Shown piece by piece: positions 35,074 through 46,392 of a stretch of DNA of 64,000 nt (its first letter is position 1; every line of letters starts with the position of its first letter). The DNA lies in the NCBI GenBank assembly GCA_001574975.1, contig KQ965769.1, forward strand, positions 294,746 through 358,745. Direction: 5' to 3'. Origin of the DNA: Gonapodya prolifera JEL478. Its lineage: Eukaryota; Monoblepharomycota; Monoblepharidomycetes; Monoblepharidales; Gonapodyaceae. The position numbers were made by a program, and so were the translations under genes. Below the pieces are notes generated by a model that saw nothing but the letters and a program-made list of their open reading frames with translations, was not told the DNA's origin and searched no databases.

Positions 35074-37995
35074 ATGGGCGGCGCATTTCGGATCAGCAGG
35101 GGAGACAGCGTGGGAGCGGGAAGAGAGACGCGACTGCGGGCTGGAATTGCGATTGCGCTGAGTGCGTTGGGGGGAGTGAATGCGCAGACTGGTGAGAGAT
35201 GAAGATTTGGGTGTGTCGGGCGGATTGGATCACTGACTTGGATGGTGCTCTTGGCTCGGCTCTGAATGACAAAGACAACACGCAGCAGGTGAGATTGGTG
35301 TCAGACGAGATTCCATCGACTAGTGCTCACTTTTGAGCTTCTCTCAACTTTCACACTTCTGCTCCATCACCTCACAACCCACAATCAAAACTCCAGCCCG
35401 ACGACATCATCCTCCGCATCGGCGCACTCTCCCTCACACGCACATGGACAATCGTCTTCTTCTCCGTCGCGGGTGCACTCCTCGCGCTCATCCTCCTCGC
35501 AATCGTCTACTTTGTCTTCTTCGCCCGGTCGTCTCGCCCACACTCACCCTCGAAACGCACATCAAAGACCCCGCAAAACGACGACGACGACGACACCCCG
35601 ATCGCGGAGATGCAAATGTCGGGAAGCTCGGTGAACCTCCTCGCGAACGTTCCCAAACCGGGCACAACCGACGCACCAGTCCTTCCCATCACGGTCGACC
35701 CGCCTTCTTCCTCCTCCGCCACCACCAAGCCAGCCGACTCCCCTCCTACTGCACTTCCCCACAATCGCACAGTCTCCTCAACAAAGCCTCCACCGACACC
35801 GATGGCGCCTACCCCCGTGGTGGTGGACGCAATCCCAGAACTCCACGAAGCACCCGACCCTTCAAAAGCTCACGGCCTCGCCCGCTTCCAATCGCAGCAT
35901 GCAAAGACCCTCGTGGCTGGGACCGGTGGAAGTCCTGTGTCGGCGTCCAGCTTGCCGGGAAGCGCTACGGGGAGTATGGCACCCGCACATGGACTTGTCG
36001 ACGACGGGTTTGCAGACGCAACACTCGTTGCTGGAGCTGGCGCAGGCGGCGGGCAGGGCACGACGACCGCACCGATGGCTTCGCCTACGACTGCACTGAT
36101 GTCGCCCTTACTGGGTGACTTGGGCCATTCGCATCCCGACTCTAACGCTCCTGCTCCTGCTCCTGCTGCCACGCCGACCACCACCCTGGCGCAAGCTCCA
36201 AACATCTCGCTCGCATCGTCTCATTCGCCAACCTCTCCTTCCGCCCATCAAACGACACCAAAATCCACATCCTCCTCGACCCGTGCCGCGCTCCACATCC
36301 TTCCGACGCCCGCCACACCCCCTCCCGACGCTGGCGGGGTCCACCTCGGCACATCCACCCCAACACCCGCCCTAGAAACTCCGGCATCGCTCATGCAAAC
36401 CCCGCTCGCACTCCGCGACCCGCGCCCGTTCTCTCCCCGTGTCGGGCTCTCACCTGCCAGGCTCAGGGTCACGGTCAGGGCGATGCTGCGGCACCATTCG
36501 AGTCTTGTCAAGAGCGGCGGGGCCGAAGGGGATGGTGCGGGAGAGGTGTTTAAAGTCGCAAGGGAGTTGGGAGTGGTTGCGGGACTGAGCAAGGAGGTTT
36601 TGAGGGCCGCGAGTGCGCCGAGGGGGAGGAAAATTGGTGTGTTTGGTGTGGGTTGTTGGGGGTGGGTGTGCGAGAGGGGTTGGTTAGGGTGCGGAGCGAG
36701 CTACTGCGTGGGTGGGGGCATTGCAGAATCGTCAGGACAACGGGAATCGAACACGTCATTAGAGCTTCACAAGATGCTTACATAAAACCACTCTCTTCCT
36801 CTCCACCCCAGGTCTCTCCCGCGGCGCCTCTTCCCGCCGTTCAACCCGCACCCGTCGAGGCACGACCGTCAAGCAAACAGGCAGCATCCGCGGAATTCCC
36901 ATCGTGGAAGTCGTCGAAGCTCCCGAATCCAACGACGGCGTTGGCGTGGGCGAGGGTGGGGAAGCAAAGGATGCAGTCTGTCAGCAAGACTGGGAAGACG
37001 AAGACGACGCACCGCTCTCGTTCCTCCCCGGCACCGGCACGCGCCCGCCGACACCTGCTGGACGCTCGACCACTACCTCCACGCGGCCCGTAAAGTCTCT
37101 CGCGTCCCGTGCGGGTGGAAGTAAACCAGCGTCCCCAAAGTCCCCGAAGAAGAGCGAGGATAAGCAAAAGGGACACCCGAAAGTGGCGAGGGGTGCGACG
37201 AGGGGACGCACGGTGCGGATGAGGGGTGCTGTCAGTGTGAGCAAGGGTGCCGCCGGGATCGGTGCGGGAGTGGGAGTGGGAGCCGGCCCAGGGAACGAGG
37301 ATGAGGAACCCCTTGGCGCAAAATCCCCCGCGCTCGCAGTTCCTGCTCCCATGGGTGTGGTACCTGGCGTAGGCGTCGCGACGGGGGCTGGATTACCGCC
37401 GCTGCCCGCCTATGCCGGAATGGGCATGGCCATGGGCATGGCAATGCCTCCAATGCCCCCCACGATGGACCCCGCACAAGCGCAGTACCACGCCCAAATG
37501 CAGTATTACCAGGTGCAAGCACAGGCACAGGCACAGGCGCAGGCTAACCTCCAGGCCCAGATGAGCATGCAGATGCAATGGGTATTCTTGCAGCAACAGG
37601 CGCTCGCATACCACGCTCAGTACGGAGCTTCTCTTGCCGTTCCACCGCGTGGTCGTGGAGGGCGGAAAGGTGTGAGAGGTGGTGTGGGTGGGAAAAAGGG
37701 GCAAGCAGGAAGGGGAAGGAGAGCCTCCGCGATCAGCACCGCTTCGGATGATTCGTGGACCTCAGCTACGACGGGGACGGGGACAGGGACTCTGGGCACG
37801 GGTACTGGAGGTGGGAGTACTTTGGGTCGGAGCGGGGGAGGAGGGTCGCGGATCGTTGAGGCGGTGATGGGTGGTGGTGCCAAGGCAAAAGAGGGAGGAA
37901 AGGGAGTGCCAGGGAAAGGAGGGAATGGGGGGTTGGATTGGAGCGCGATGGAAAGTGTGAATAGTCGTCCAGTCGAGAAGAGAACGTGGGATTGA
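35074..37995 (+). CDS. Single-pass membrane protein with long low-complexity cytosolic tail
   Basis: The ATG at 35074 gives a signal-peptide-like start (RAGIAIALSALGGVNAQT), followed by a short exon ending DLDGALGSALNDKDNTQQ. An intron (GTGAGATT...CTCCAG, about 35290-35394) leads to PDDIILRIGALSLTRTW, the span IVFFSVAGALLALILLAIVY and a Ser/Thr/Pro-rich tail. The intron at about 36635-36811 joins SAPRGRKI to GLSRGASSRRSTRTRRG. The C-terminal region has a Gln-Ala repeat (VQAQAQAQAQA), an RGRGG-type patch and ends EKRTWD at 37995. The junction near 35192 is not resolved. No family is recognised; the layout parallels the gene at 30.2-31.8 kb. Its 3' part is duplicated at 39.7-40.0 kb. Confidence 0.55.
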
Positions 37996-38309
37996 GCAAC
38001 TGTGTGAACTTGTTGGGGACTGGTTATGTAAAAGAGGAAATTCTGAAAGTTCAAAGCCGAATTTGTCTGAAAGATCTTACGTGGTGAATTGTAACTGTAT
38101 TTTGGGCAAGAAGCAAAAGAATCACGATCGGTTCTTTAGTAACCCCTTCATGCGAAGTGATCTCGGTGCATGCACATTCCGGCTGCCTGATCACAAACGA
38201 AGATCTCATTTCCTTCTGAAAGGGGTCAATCAGCGAGCGCTGAGCAGCTTCCAATTGATACCACGGCGTCCGAGATAAGAGGCAAACACAGCCGCCATCA
38301 CTCAGACCA

Positions 38310-39629
38310 ATGGAAGACGAAAGCGACGAAGACGCCGAGCGCATGTGCAGTGTCGCACTGATGGGCGTTGCGGTGACCGGACTGCTCGCCATGGTGGTAC
38401 TGGGCGGGAATTTCATCAGGGTCAAGGTCAGCAAGTGCTGCGCGGAGCCGCCGCGCCATATTTCCCCAATGCCCCCGTAACCGATCCGTACGTCATCTCG
38501 CGATAGGACTTTCGAAACCCTATCAATCATGTCTATGTCAGCCTTTTCGCTGCTGACTCCGTCCTCATCCTTACTGTCATTGTCGGACAAACAGTCCGAT
38601 TTGTCACCGGTACACTACGCCTACCCAATTGGGCATGTCAGACAGAGGGTGGACTGCTGGCACTTGCAGCTATGGTGTCCGTTGCCTCTATTGCGCATAT
38701 AGGTGAGTGATCATTCCAAGCACAATCGTTCGCACCATTGATGTCTACCCAGGCAGAGAGCGGTACAACATTGTGGTGCAACAATTTAGCTATGACCTTG
38801 CCGCCCACCGTGTAGGAATTGTATTCACTTGGGTTTCGGTGGCCTGCCTTGCCACCGCACTTGGCGTGGTTGGAGGTAGCAGTCAACATACTGGACTTTC
38901 GGTGAGACCGCTCTTTATGCTCGTCGTGCAAATGCCTGCAAGTGTCTTACTCTTAGCGCCTGTGACACTCTAATGGAGATATGCGCTGGCGACTTTACCT
39001 CCCGAGACAACCGCGTTGTAATCGTTGCCATTCTAATCACTGTCTCATCTATCGGGGGCTCCGTTCTCTTGGCACTGTTCTCGTATGTCTGCATCGCCAA
39101 AGCTATCTTCGACGTGCGCTACAATCGCCTTCAAACTGGTGCTTCAAGGACCGAACTCACGGCATCCTCCATCAACGCCCGCAATGAAAGATCCCTCAAA
39201 AGTCCTATCAAATCTACTGAAATCCACCCCGCTGTGACGGCGCTCACCATCGCCACGAGTTATTTCGTCACTTGGGCCACCTTTGCCTTGGGGATTCTCG
39301 TACCTGAAGTGACGACGGGGACGCATGCGGGGGGAGTTGACGCCACGATTGTGGAGCCGGTGTTGTGGATGCTCATATTTTGGCACTGTTCTGTGTGGGA
39401 TGTGGTGCTTGTGTCTGGATTGGATCCAGAGCTGAGGGCAGAGATTCGCCGAGTGGTGGCTCGATGGTGGGCGGGTGGACATTCGGATGTGGGCAATGAT
39501 CACGAGAGTGCTCAGATTGCTCAACCACGTACCAAAGACATGAATCAAGCTTCTGATCACCGGAGAAAGCTCGGGAATGAAGCGCCCGACGTTCTGAGAA
39601 CAGCAGCAGGCTCATATCCCTCAGTCTAA
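38310..39629 (+). CDS. Class A (rhodopsin-family) G-protein-coupled receptor
   Basis: Exons 38310-38426, 38507-38702, 38753-38901 and 38943-39629 give 382 residues in one continuous frame. Features in order: helix 1 (VAVTGLLAMVVLGGNFIRV); helix 2 with Asp (HVYVSLFAADSVLILTVIVG); helix 3 preceded by Cys (ACQTEGGLLALAAMVSVASI) and ending in the E-R-Y form of the DRY motif (GRERYNIVV); helix 4 (GIVFTWVSVACLATALGVVG); extracellular loop 2 with cysteines; helix 5 (VVIVAILITVSSIGGSVLLA); a long loop 3; helix 6 (VTALTIATSYFVTWATFALG); and helix 7 (EPVLWMLIFWHCSVWDVVLV) followed by GLDPELRAEIRR in place of the NPxxY/helix 8 region. Ligand and G protein are unknown. Most fungi lack class A receptors; zoosporic fungi keep them. 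Confidence 0.75.
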
Positions 39630-39659
39630 TTAACTATTTCAGATGATATCAATAGCATT

Positions 39660-40040
39660 TTGAACTTGCCATATAACAGCAAATTCCCGCCGGCACTTGC
39701 GCTCCTTGACCCGCGTCCATTCTCTCCCTGGGTTGCTCTCTCACCTGCCAGGCGTCCCGTGACAGTGAGAGCCATGCTGCGGAATGCAAAGGAGCTGGAG
39801 ATGTACGCAAGGTTGCAAAGAAAACCGGCGTTGTGGCAAGGACTGAGAAAGGAGGTGCTGAGGGCTGCGAGTGCGTCCAGAAGCAGGAAGATTGGTGAGT
39901 AACTTGAGGAGGTGTTGGGCTGTGGAGCGAAATAAAAGTGGATGAAAGGGGTTAGCAGGGAAAGAAGCGAACAGACGACTGGATTGGAGTGCAATAAAAA
40001 ATGTGAATAGACGTTCGATGGAGAAGAGAGCGTGTGATTG
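39660..40040 (+). pseudogene. Truncated duplicate of the 3' end of the 35.1-38.0 kb gene
   Basis: The sequence encoding LDPRPFSPWVALSPARRPVT matches RDPRPFSPRVGLSPARLRVT at about 36415-36475. LRKEVLRAASASRSRKI matches LSKEVLRAASAPRGRKI. From about 39900 the sequence jumps to the equivalent of 37850-38000 (GLDWSAMESVNSRPVEKR versus DWSAIKNVNRRSMEKR). A deletion of roughly 1.2 kb relative to the source copy is therefore present. No start or complete gene remains. Confidence 0.8.
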
Positions 40041-40381
40041 AGCAGAATGTGTGGGAACTTGTAGGTGACCTAAACAGGGAAAATATTCTGAAACTTGATT
40101 TTGTGGTGATGAAAAGATTTTAGTTGGTGTGGTATAAATTACAACTGTAATTATGGTAAGAAGTTTGAAAAGAATCACGATCGGTTCTTCAGTGATCCCT
40201 CCGTGCGACGTGAAGAACCCTGGCGAGGTGATCTAGGGGCACAAAAGACCCGACTGCCTGACCACCAACGCAGATCTCAATTGGAATCAGCAAACCTGCA
40301 CCGGGCAGCTTCTTAAGCCAAACGCCGACGTTCGCAATCAGAGAGCAACATGCCGCCAATCGAATCGACCACCCACTCCCG

Positions 40382-41690
40382 ATGGCAGAGCAAGATGATA
40401 GACTTACCCCCGCGATGAACGACGCTGACGCCAAGCGCATAAGCAGTGGTGCTGATCTGCGCTGCGGTGACTGGACTGCTCGCCTTGGTGGTGCTGGGAG
40501 GGAGTTTCATCAGGGTCAAGGTGGGCAATCTGCGCAGCCACTGTGTCAGAACACCCTGCAATCACCTCGTAACCAATCCTGACATCATCTCACGATAGGA
40601 CTTTTGAAACCCGCTAAACCACTTCTACGTCAGCCTGTTCGCAGCGGACACCGTTCTTGTCCCTACAATTTTCCTTGGGCAAACAGTCCGTTTCGCTTCG
40701 CGTACGCCACGTCTGTCTGATTGGGCATGTCAGACAGAGAGTGGACTTTTGGCGCTTACAGCCGTGATGTCCCTTGCGTCTATTGCACATATAGGTGGGT
40801 GATCACTCTAAAATGATTACTGCTGAAGAGGAATCTAAGGACATTATCTTTACATCGACGCTGACTTGCACGCAGGCAAGGAGCGGCACAGCATCGTCGT
40901 GAAATAGCTCCGTGGGAATCTTGCCGCCCACCGTGGAGGAATCGTATTCGTATGGGCTACGGCGTCCGTCCTTGCCATAGCGTTTGGTGTTGTTGGGGTT
41001 ACACCCAACATCCTGGACTTTCGGTGAGACCGCTCTAACTCGTCGTGTCACTGCCTGCAAGTTTATTTTACTTTTATTGCCGCTGTTGTTCCCATGAAGA
41101 TATGCGCTGGCGACTTTACCTCCCGTGACCACCGCGTTGTCATCGTTGCCATTATTTCCGATTTAACTATAGTCGGCAGATCTACTCTCACGTCACCTTT
41201 CTCGTATGTCTGCATCGCCGGAGCAATCCTCCAAGTGCGCTACAATCGCCTCCAAGCCGATGCTTCACAAGTCGAACAGATAGAATCCTCCATCAACGGC
41301 GGTGAAAGATCCCCGAAACGTGCCATAAAACACACAGAAATTCATCTCGCTGTGACGGCGCTCACCACTGCCACGAGCTTTTTTGCTCACCTGGACCGTC
41401 TTTCCCTTGGGGATTGTGGTACCTGAAGGGATAACTGGAATACACGCATTGGGTCTTGCGCTTTCCACGACGATGGAGCCGGTGTTGTGGATATGTACTC
41501 GTATTTTGGCACTGCTCAGTATGAGACGTTGTGCTTGTGTCTGCATTGGATCCAGAGCTGAGGGCAGAGATTCGCCGGGTGGTGGCTCGACCGGTACTTG
41601 GCGGCCGGCGCCATGGCGGGTGGACATTCTGAAGTGCGCGATCATCACGAGAGTGCTCAGGTTGCTCAACCACGTACCAAAGACATGAAT
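40382..41690 (+). pseudogene. Degenerate tandem copy of the class A GPCR
   Basis: This copy aligns along its length to the gene at 38310-39629: VTGLLALVVLGGSFIRVK, ACQTESGLLALTAVMSLASI, KICAGDFTSRDHRVVIVAI and IHLAVTALTTATSFF. It is broken in several ways: about two bases are missing near 40445, so the first helix is out of frame with the start; GACTTTTGA at about 40600 has TGA where the parent has CGA; a single-base shift near 41385 ends the frame in LDRLSLGDCGT. The C-terminal tail is still recognisable (ADTSTTS region replaced, HESAQVAQPRTKDMNQASD conserved). Confidence 0.82.
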
Positions 41691-41829
41691 CAAGCTTCAG
41701 ATCGAAAGTTTGCAAATGAAGCACCCGTGCAGTGGCCCCAGGATGATAAGGGGTTCGCACTGTTTGGGATGATATCATTAGCATTTTGAAACTGCTCTAT
41801 GGCAGCATTACCGGATACTTTACTAAACA

Positions 41830-42270
41830 GTTGTATTGTGGAAAAGAGCAACTTCAGTGGCGTTTAAACGGGATTACGCGGTGTACCATCTCACCTGGGC
41901 TCACCGTCACCTGTACTCCACAGTCGCACATGAGGAAAGAGCGGCGGCAAGAGCGGCCCAAGGGATGGGCGAGGCAACCGCGGTGAGCGGCTGCAGACGA
42001 TGGCCAACTCAGGCGGCATCCAACCCCGACCCGTCCTCTCCCAGTCGCAGCGCAACCGACCGCCTGGCACTCCTGGAGTCCCTGCTGGGTGTCGATATCC
42101 ACAAACAGCCCGCTCATTTCGCTGGCGTATCGGGCGGCAATCGCAGCAATCGGCCGACCTCGCATACTCATCCCCGCCCCGTCCGACAATGCCGGCGGCC
42201 GCCCCTGCGTTTCAGGACCCGACTGCGCTGTTCGTTCCCAGCAATGTCAACCACCGGTGTAGTCAGTAAA
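41830..42270 (+). pseudogene. Fragment of a Zn2Cys6-type transcription factor
   Basis: RCTISPGLTVTCTPQSHMRK followed by ERRQERPKG resembles the end of a Zn2Cys6 cluster and its basic linker. A GTGAGC...CTCCCAG intron (about 41983-42042) leads to RSATDRLALLESLLGVDIHK, the usual dimerisation helix. The frame then breaks before AFQDPTALFVPSN, and nothing of the regulatory domain follows. The segment is homologous to 49310-49620, where SADRLAILESLFGVERHK and AFQDSSALFILSDAN are in one frame. Confidence 0.6.
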
Positions 42271-42325
42271 GTTCATTAAGTAGTGCAAGCGCAACTCCGT
42301 GGAGCAATGAGGCCATGAGGCAACT

Positions 42326-42774
42326 GTGTCACTAGCAAATGCATTGCACTCTTCCCCAAACACGTCGCGGCCAAACTCTAGAGCTCGCGCTCTGATGACA
42401 GCAATGTCACAGAAGAAATTTTGTCATCCAGGCATTAGATCTTCACCCCGCCTCAGTCCAACAGAGTTCCTTGTCCTGATTGCTCAGTATCTCCCTGTCT
42501 GGTCGAGACTCAATTTCAGTTCAACATGCAGACGATTCCACTAGGGGAGACATTGTGCGAGCACTGTGTTTGGTGCAGTATTTGCTCCGGATGTGGGGCT
42601 TACCACAAGACTGCAAGAATGCAGTACGACCGAAATACGGCCTTGTGTACTCTTTGTGAGCGCAGATCTTGCCGTGTGTTCGGATGCAACCTGAAGTGTT
42701 GTTGTGTTCATCATGCTCTTATTTCGGATAAATGTGCTGGACATTCTGAGGTGGTGGACTCTACGGACGTTTAA
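42326..42774 (+). pseudogene. Internally deleted F-box/Cys-rich gene
   Basis: LSPTEFLVLIAQYLPVWSRL matches the F-box start of the next gene. A few bases on, in another frame, comes the Cys-rich C-terminal module: LCEHCVWCSICSGCGAYHKT and ALCTLCERRSCRVFGCNLKC. Compared with the gene at 43.2-44.0 kb the middle (about 600-700 bases) is missing, so this looks like a deletion derivative. Confidence 0.6.
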
Positions 42775-43216
42775 AGACAACTCCGGGGGTCAAATGTCTC
42801 TTGGTAGAGGACAAGTGTGAAGCAGTTGGTTCCGTGGTACATATGGGTAATATAACCGTTATAATGTCACGCATTTATAGCTTGGGCTTTCTGGCATTTG
42901 TTGTCTCAATCTGTATCAGTATGTAAGCAAACTAAGCATTCTCTGCATTTAGTTTCACCGCGATGTCACTTCAATGCGACGTGGTGGAAGCTCCTGTTGC
43001 TGCGGTTGATCTTGGCAAATCGAACACCGAACCCATTTCGATATCCCGTCCGGCTGCTTCTCACATTCATCGAAGAAGAGTACTGGAAGCGACTTACTCA
43101 CCTCCCAATGGTCGCCGTACCAAATGGATCGTTCCCAATCCCCCAAACATCAATCAACATAACCCCCCACCACCCCCATTGGCAGAATCCCACAATTCCG
43201 GACCGAGACACTTCTC

Positions 43217-44016
43217 GTGATCGCTCAATACCTCCCTGTTGCTTCCCGACTCACTCTCATATCAGCAAGTCGGCAACTCAACTCGATCAAACACGATTTA
43301 CGCCTGTGGACTACCATAGATATGTCCGAGTGCGGAAGGAAGCTCACCGATTGGCGGTTCTCCCCATTTCTCAAACGCATGGCTGATTGGACTGACCAGC
43401 GCTCAGTCGAAGATCAGTCGACCGCAATGTCTGGTCTGGTGCGAGACACCGCCTCACCGGACGGCGGACGAGCGCTGAGGGCACTTCGACAAATCATATT
43501 GGATCACACACATGTGGGCGCAGCCACCCTGATGCTGCTCGTGCCAGAGTGTAAGGCTCTGTGTGTCCTGTTCGCTCGGGACTGCACCGTTATGAACCAG
43601 AGTCATTACTTTGTGATCCGCCTGCTTCAGGGCGTCGGTGACAAAAAGCGGTGCCTTCCCGAGCTGAGGTACCTGGTCATCTCCAATTTGTGTTTCATCA
43701 ACTACAGGGGTGCGCGCGAGCTCGAGCAGGGTGTGCGAGTCCCTTTCGCACCAAATTGGTTACGTTTAGGCCTCGTGTGTGCTCCGAATGCACGGACGAT
43801 TTCATGTTTACCGCTCAGGATTCTGGGGTCCTGTTTAACAGGGAATTGCGTAGGCTGCCTTTTCCCGGAGTTGCTTGGAGGTCGCTCGGCACAACAATGT
43901 GCAAACACTGCGTGCGATCGAAAATCTGCCACGAGTGTGGTGACTTGAGGGATGTGTCAATCGGTGTGAATTGTTTACGATGTCAGACGACCAGTTGTTT
44001 GGACGGTGGCGAGTGA
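43217..44016 (+). CDS. F-box protein with C-terminal Cys-rich module
   Basis: The N-terminal part LVIAQYLPVASRLTLISASR then QLNSIKHDLRLWTTIDMSEC is F-box-like. A helical middle follows (RALRALRQIILDHTHVGAAT, ECKALCVLFARDCTV). The C-terminal module RVCSECTDDFMF ... TMCKHCVRSKICHECGDLRD ... CLRCQTTSC is in a different frame. The change occurs near 43720-43780, where I found no clean intron, so the gene may be damaged or its splicing missed. Cysteine pairs suggest a small zinc-binding unit of unknown class. The start near 43190 is uncertain. Confidence 0.5.
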
Positions 44017-44401
44017 AGCAGCTTTGTCACTCCGCCCAATTCGAGGGATGCACCGAGCCCCAAGGGATTTGGAGTTATCCACACAAACTCGACGCAGAAA
44101 AATTACGGAGAAGACTTTCCAATATTTGCTACACAGGTCCGTGTTCGATTTACAACCGCGGGGTTGAATTTTATGTAATGACGCTCGAGTTGCGTTCAAA
44201 CTTTTACCGTATAATCGTTTCACATTAGTAGAATACAAATATTGCCTACGATCATACTTTCTTCTACATCTCCGAAAAGTATCAAAGTCTGCATCTGAAA
44301 GGACATTTTAATCCTGTCGATTACCGAGAGCGCGGACGTCTCCCGAACCACCCTCGTCACTCAAAGTCGACTCACATCTTCTCACCTTTGGTAAAACTTC
44401 C

Positions 44402-46262
44402 TCAGACCTCACCCGCCCGACCCTTATTCCACCTCCTCCACCCCCCGACCAACCCCACAACCCCACCACCAACCACACCCGCCAAAAGCCCCACCGCGCC
44501 CCACGGTGTGCGCATCCGGACCGACCCTCCCGCGACCTCGTAGTAGGACCACCGCTCGCGCTTCAGCTCGCGGTACCACAACGACGTCCAGGGTGTCGCG
44601 AGGACGAGCATCGTTGTGAGCGCGCGGCGAAGGAAGGAGTGCCGAGGGTACGGGTGCGCAGGGAGGAGCGGGGCCAGAATGGCGTCTTGCGGTGCGGCGT
44701 AGTCTTGGATCAGCGGTGCGCCCGTTGCGTCCACCGCAACAGGGACAGTTGTCAAAGCGCCGCTTGCCGGATCCTCCATGACGCGCCACTCCCGTGCAAC
44801 AGCCGCCTGGTCGGGCGTGATGTGGACGAGGACCCACTTATGGTCACTCGCGTCATACCCGGCGTTGCCCACCCTCCTGTGTGTGACGCGGCACCCGCGG
44901 ACGAGGATCTGGTCGAGCGCGGCAAAGAAGTTGAATTCGAGAGGGTTGAAGAGGGTCGTGGTCGATGGTGGGAGGCAAGGGATCAGGTGGGATGGGTTCG
45001 AGAGGTATGGGAGCGGGTCGAATGTGGACGCGTCGTTTGCGGGAAGGAGGGATGGGTAGTTTGATGGAGGTGGGAGCCGGGAAGAGAGCGTGGAGGAGGG
45101 GATGAATGAGGCTGCGGCGGTTGGAGAAGAGGGCGGAAAGGTGGAGGTAAGGGAGGAGAAGATGTGGTCGTGCCAGAGTTGAGGTTCGGAGCTGCCAATG
45201 GTGAGGAAGCGGTTGGAGTCTGGGCCAGGAGATGGGAGTTGGCGTTTGGTATGAGAGAAGAGAAAGTGTAAAATGTGGGGAGGAGAGTGAGAGTGGAGGA
45301 AGCGAAGGAGAATATGAAAGGAGGCGTACTCGAGAAAAGAGACAGTTTCCGACGAACACCGAACACGCACCTTGGCAGTACTTTGGCGAGAGCCGCGCGA
45401 CACCATGAGCGACCGTGTTAAAGTCCCCCGCGACGACGTGGGTTTGAGAACGAGAGAGTTGTGAGGATGAGTCCGCGAGAATGTCTGCAAGTTGGAGCAT
45501 GCGGTGGGAGAGGCCGCCAAAGACCTGCGGTGGCATGGGGTTGTGGGAGTTGGGGGAAGGAGAGGAACGATTGGTCAACGGTCTGTGACCATCTTGAGAG
45601 CAGCGTTTGACGGTGAAATGGCTTACCTGTGTGGAATAAGTGAGTAGACCAGCCTATGGAAACCGTAACAACACCCCACTCACCTCGAGATGCACACTCC
45701 AGACACACACGCTGACACCCGCCCATTCAATTTCTGCCGCGACTGCGTACCGTCTGCCCCGCCTGGGCTCTTTGAACTTGTGCCCGTCGGTGTCCCAATT
45801 GATGGCAGAATACCGATGCTCGATTGCTCGCGCGTTTCGAAGGGGAACACGCGAGAACACGGCGTTCAAATGTATCCCACCGCCCTGGTTATTCCTGGGC
45901 CGCATGTCGCTGTCCAGCTCCCAAAACTCGACGACGCCCCACCCCTCCATACCCAATCTTTTCGCGATGGATTCCATACCGTCTACGCACGCACTGCGCT
46001 TGCACCCGATGTCAATCTCTTGCAGACACAGCACGTCTGCGTCGATAAGGTCGAGTTGGGAGAGAATTGCGTCCATCTGGTAGCATCTTTCGACGTTCCA
46101 CTGAACGAGGCGGAGAGGGCGGGTCGGTAATGGGGGGATCGGAGACGGAGACGGCAAATGGGAAACGTGGACGAGAGACCCCGGCGGCGAGAACGCTCTC
46201 GCTCCGTTCATCGAGCTCGAGCTCAGCATGGTGGTCCGTGCAGAGACACGTCCCAGTGCCAT
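44402..46262 (-). CDS. Endonuclease/exonuclease/phosphatase (EEP) family protein with C-terminal membrane helix
   Basis: Exons 46262-45684, 45524-45371 and 45219-44402 sum to 517 codons. EEP signatures: LRLVQWNVERCYQMDAILSQ (Asn of the metal site), DADVLCLQEIDIGC (catalytic Glu), GGGIHLNAVFSR, HVVAGDFNTVAHGVARLSPK (Asp/Asn pair) and YDASDHKWVLVHI (SDH catalytic triad). The acceptor that restores frame is before DSNRFLTIGSSEPQLW. Near the end a hydrophobic segment (GAVGLLAGVVGGGVVGLVGG) could anchor the protein. EEP enzymes cleave phosphodiesters in nucleic acids, inositol phosphates or sphingomyelin. The membrane helix would suit a lipid or membrane-bound role, but this is not decided by sequence. 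Long plus-strand frames here are shadows. Confidence 0.82.
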
Positions 46263-46392
46263 CTCTTTGTGTCGCCGGAATTCAACCGCGGCTGCGGGCT
46301 TCCCCCACACCCCCAAAGCACGTGTAAGTCACACCAGACAACTCAAGTCATCAGCCACAGCACTCGTCGCCCTCTGCCCACTCCACTCTCCG

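Noticed and set aside
44639-45064. Plus-strand frames over the EEP gene
   Set aside because: They are shadows: the minus strand has family motifs and a frame-consistent exon structure.
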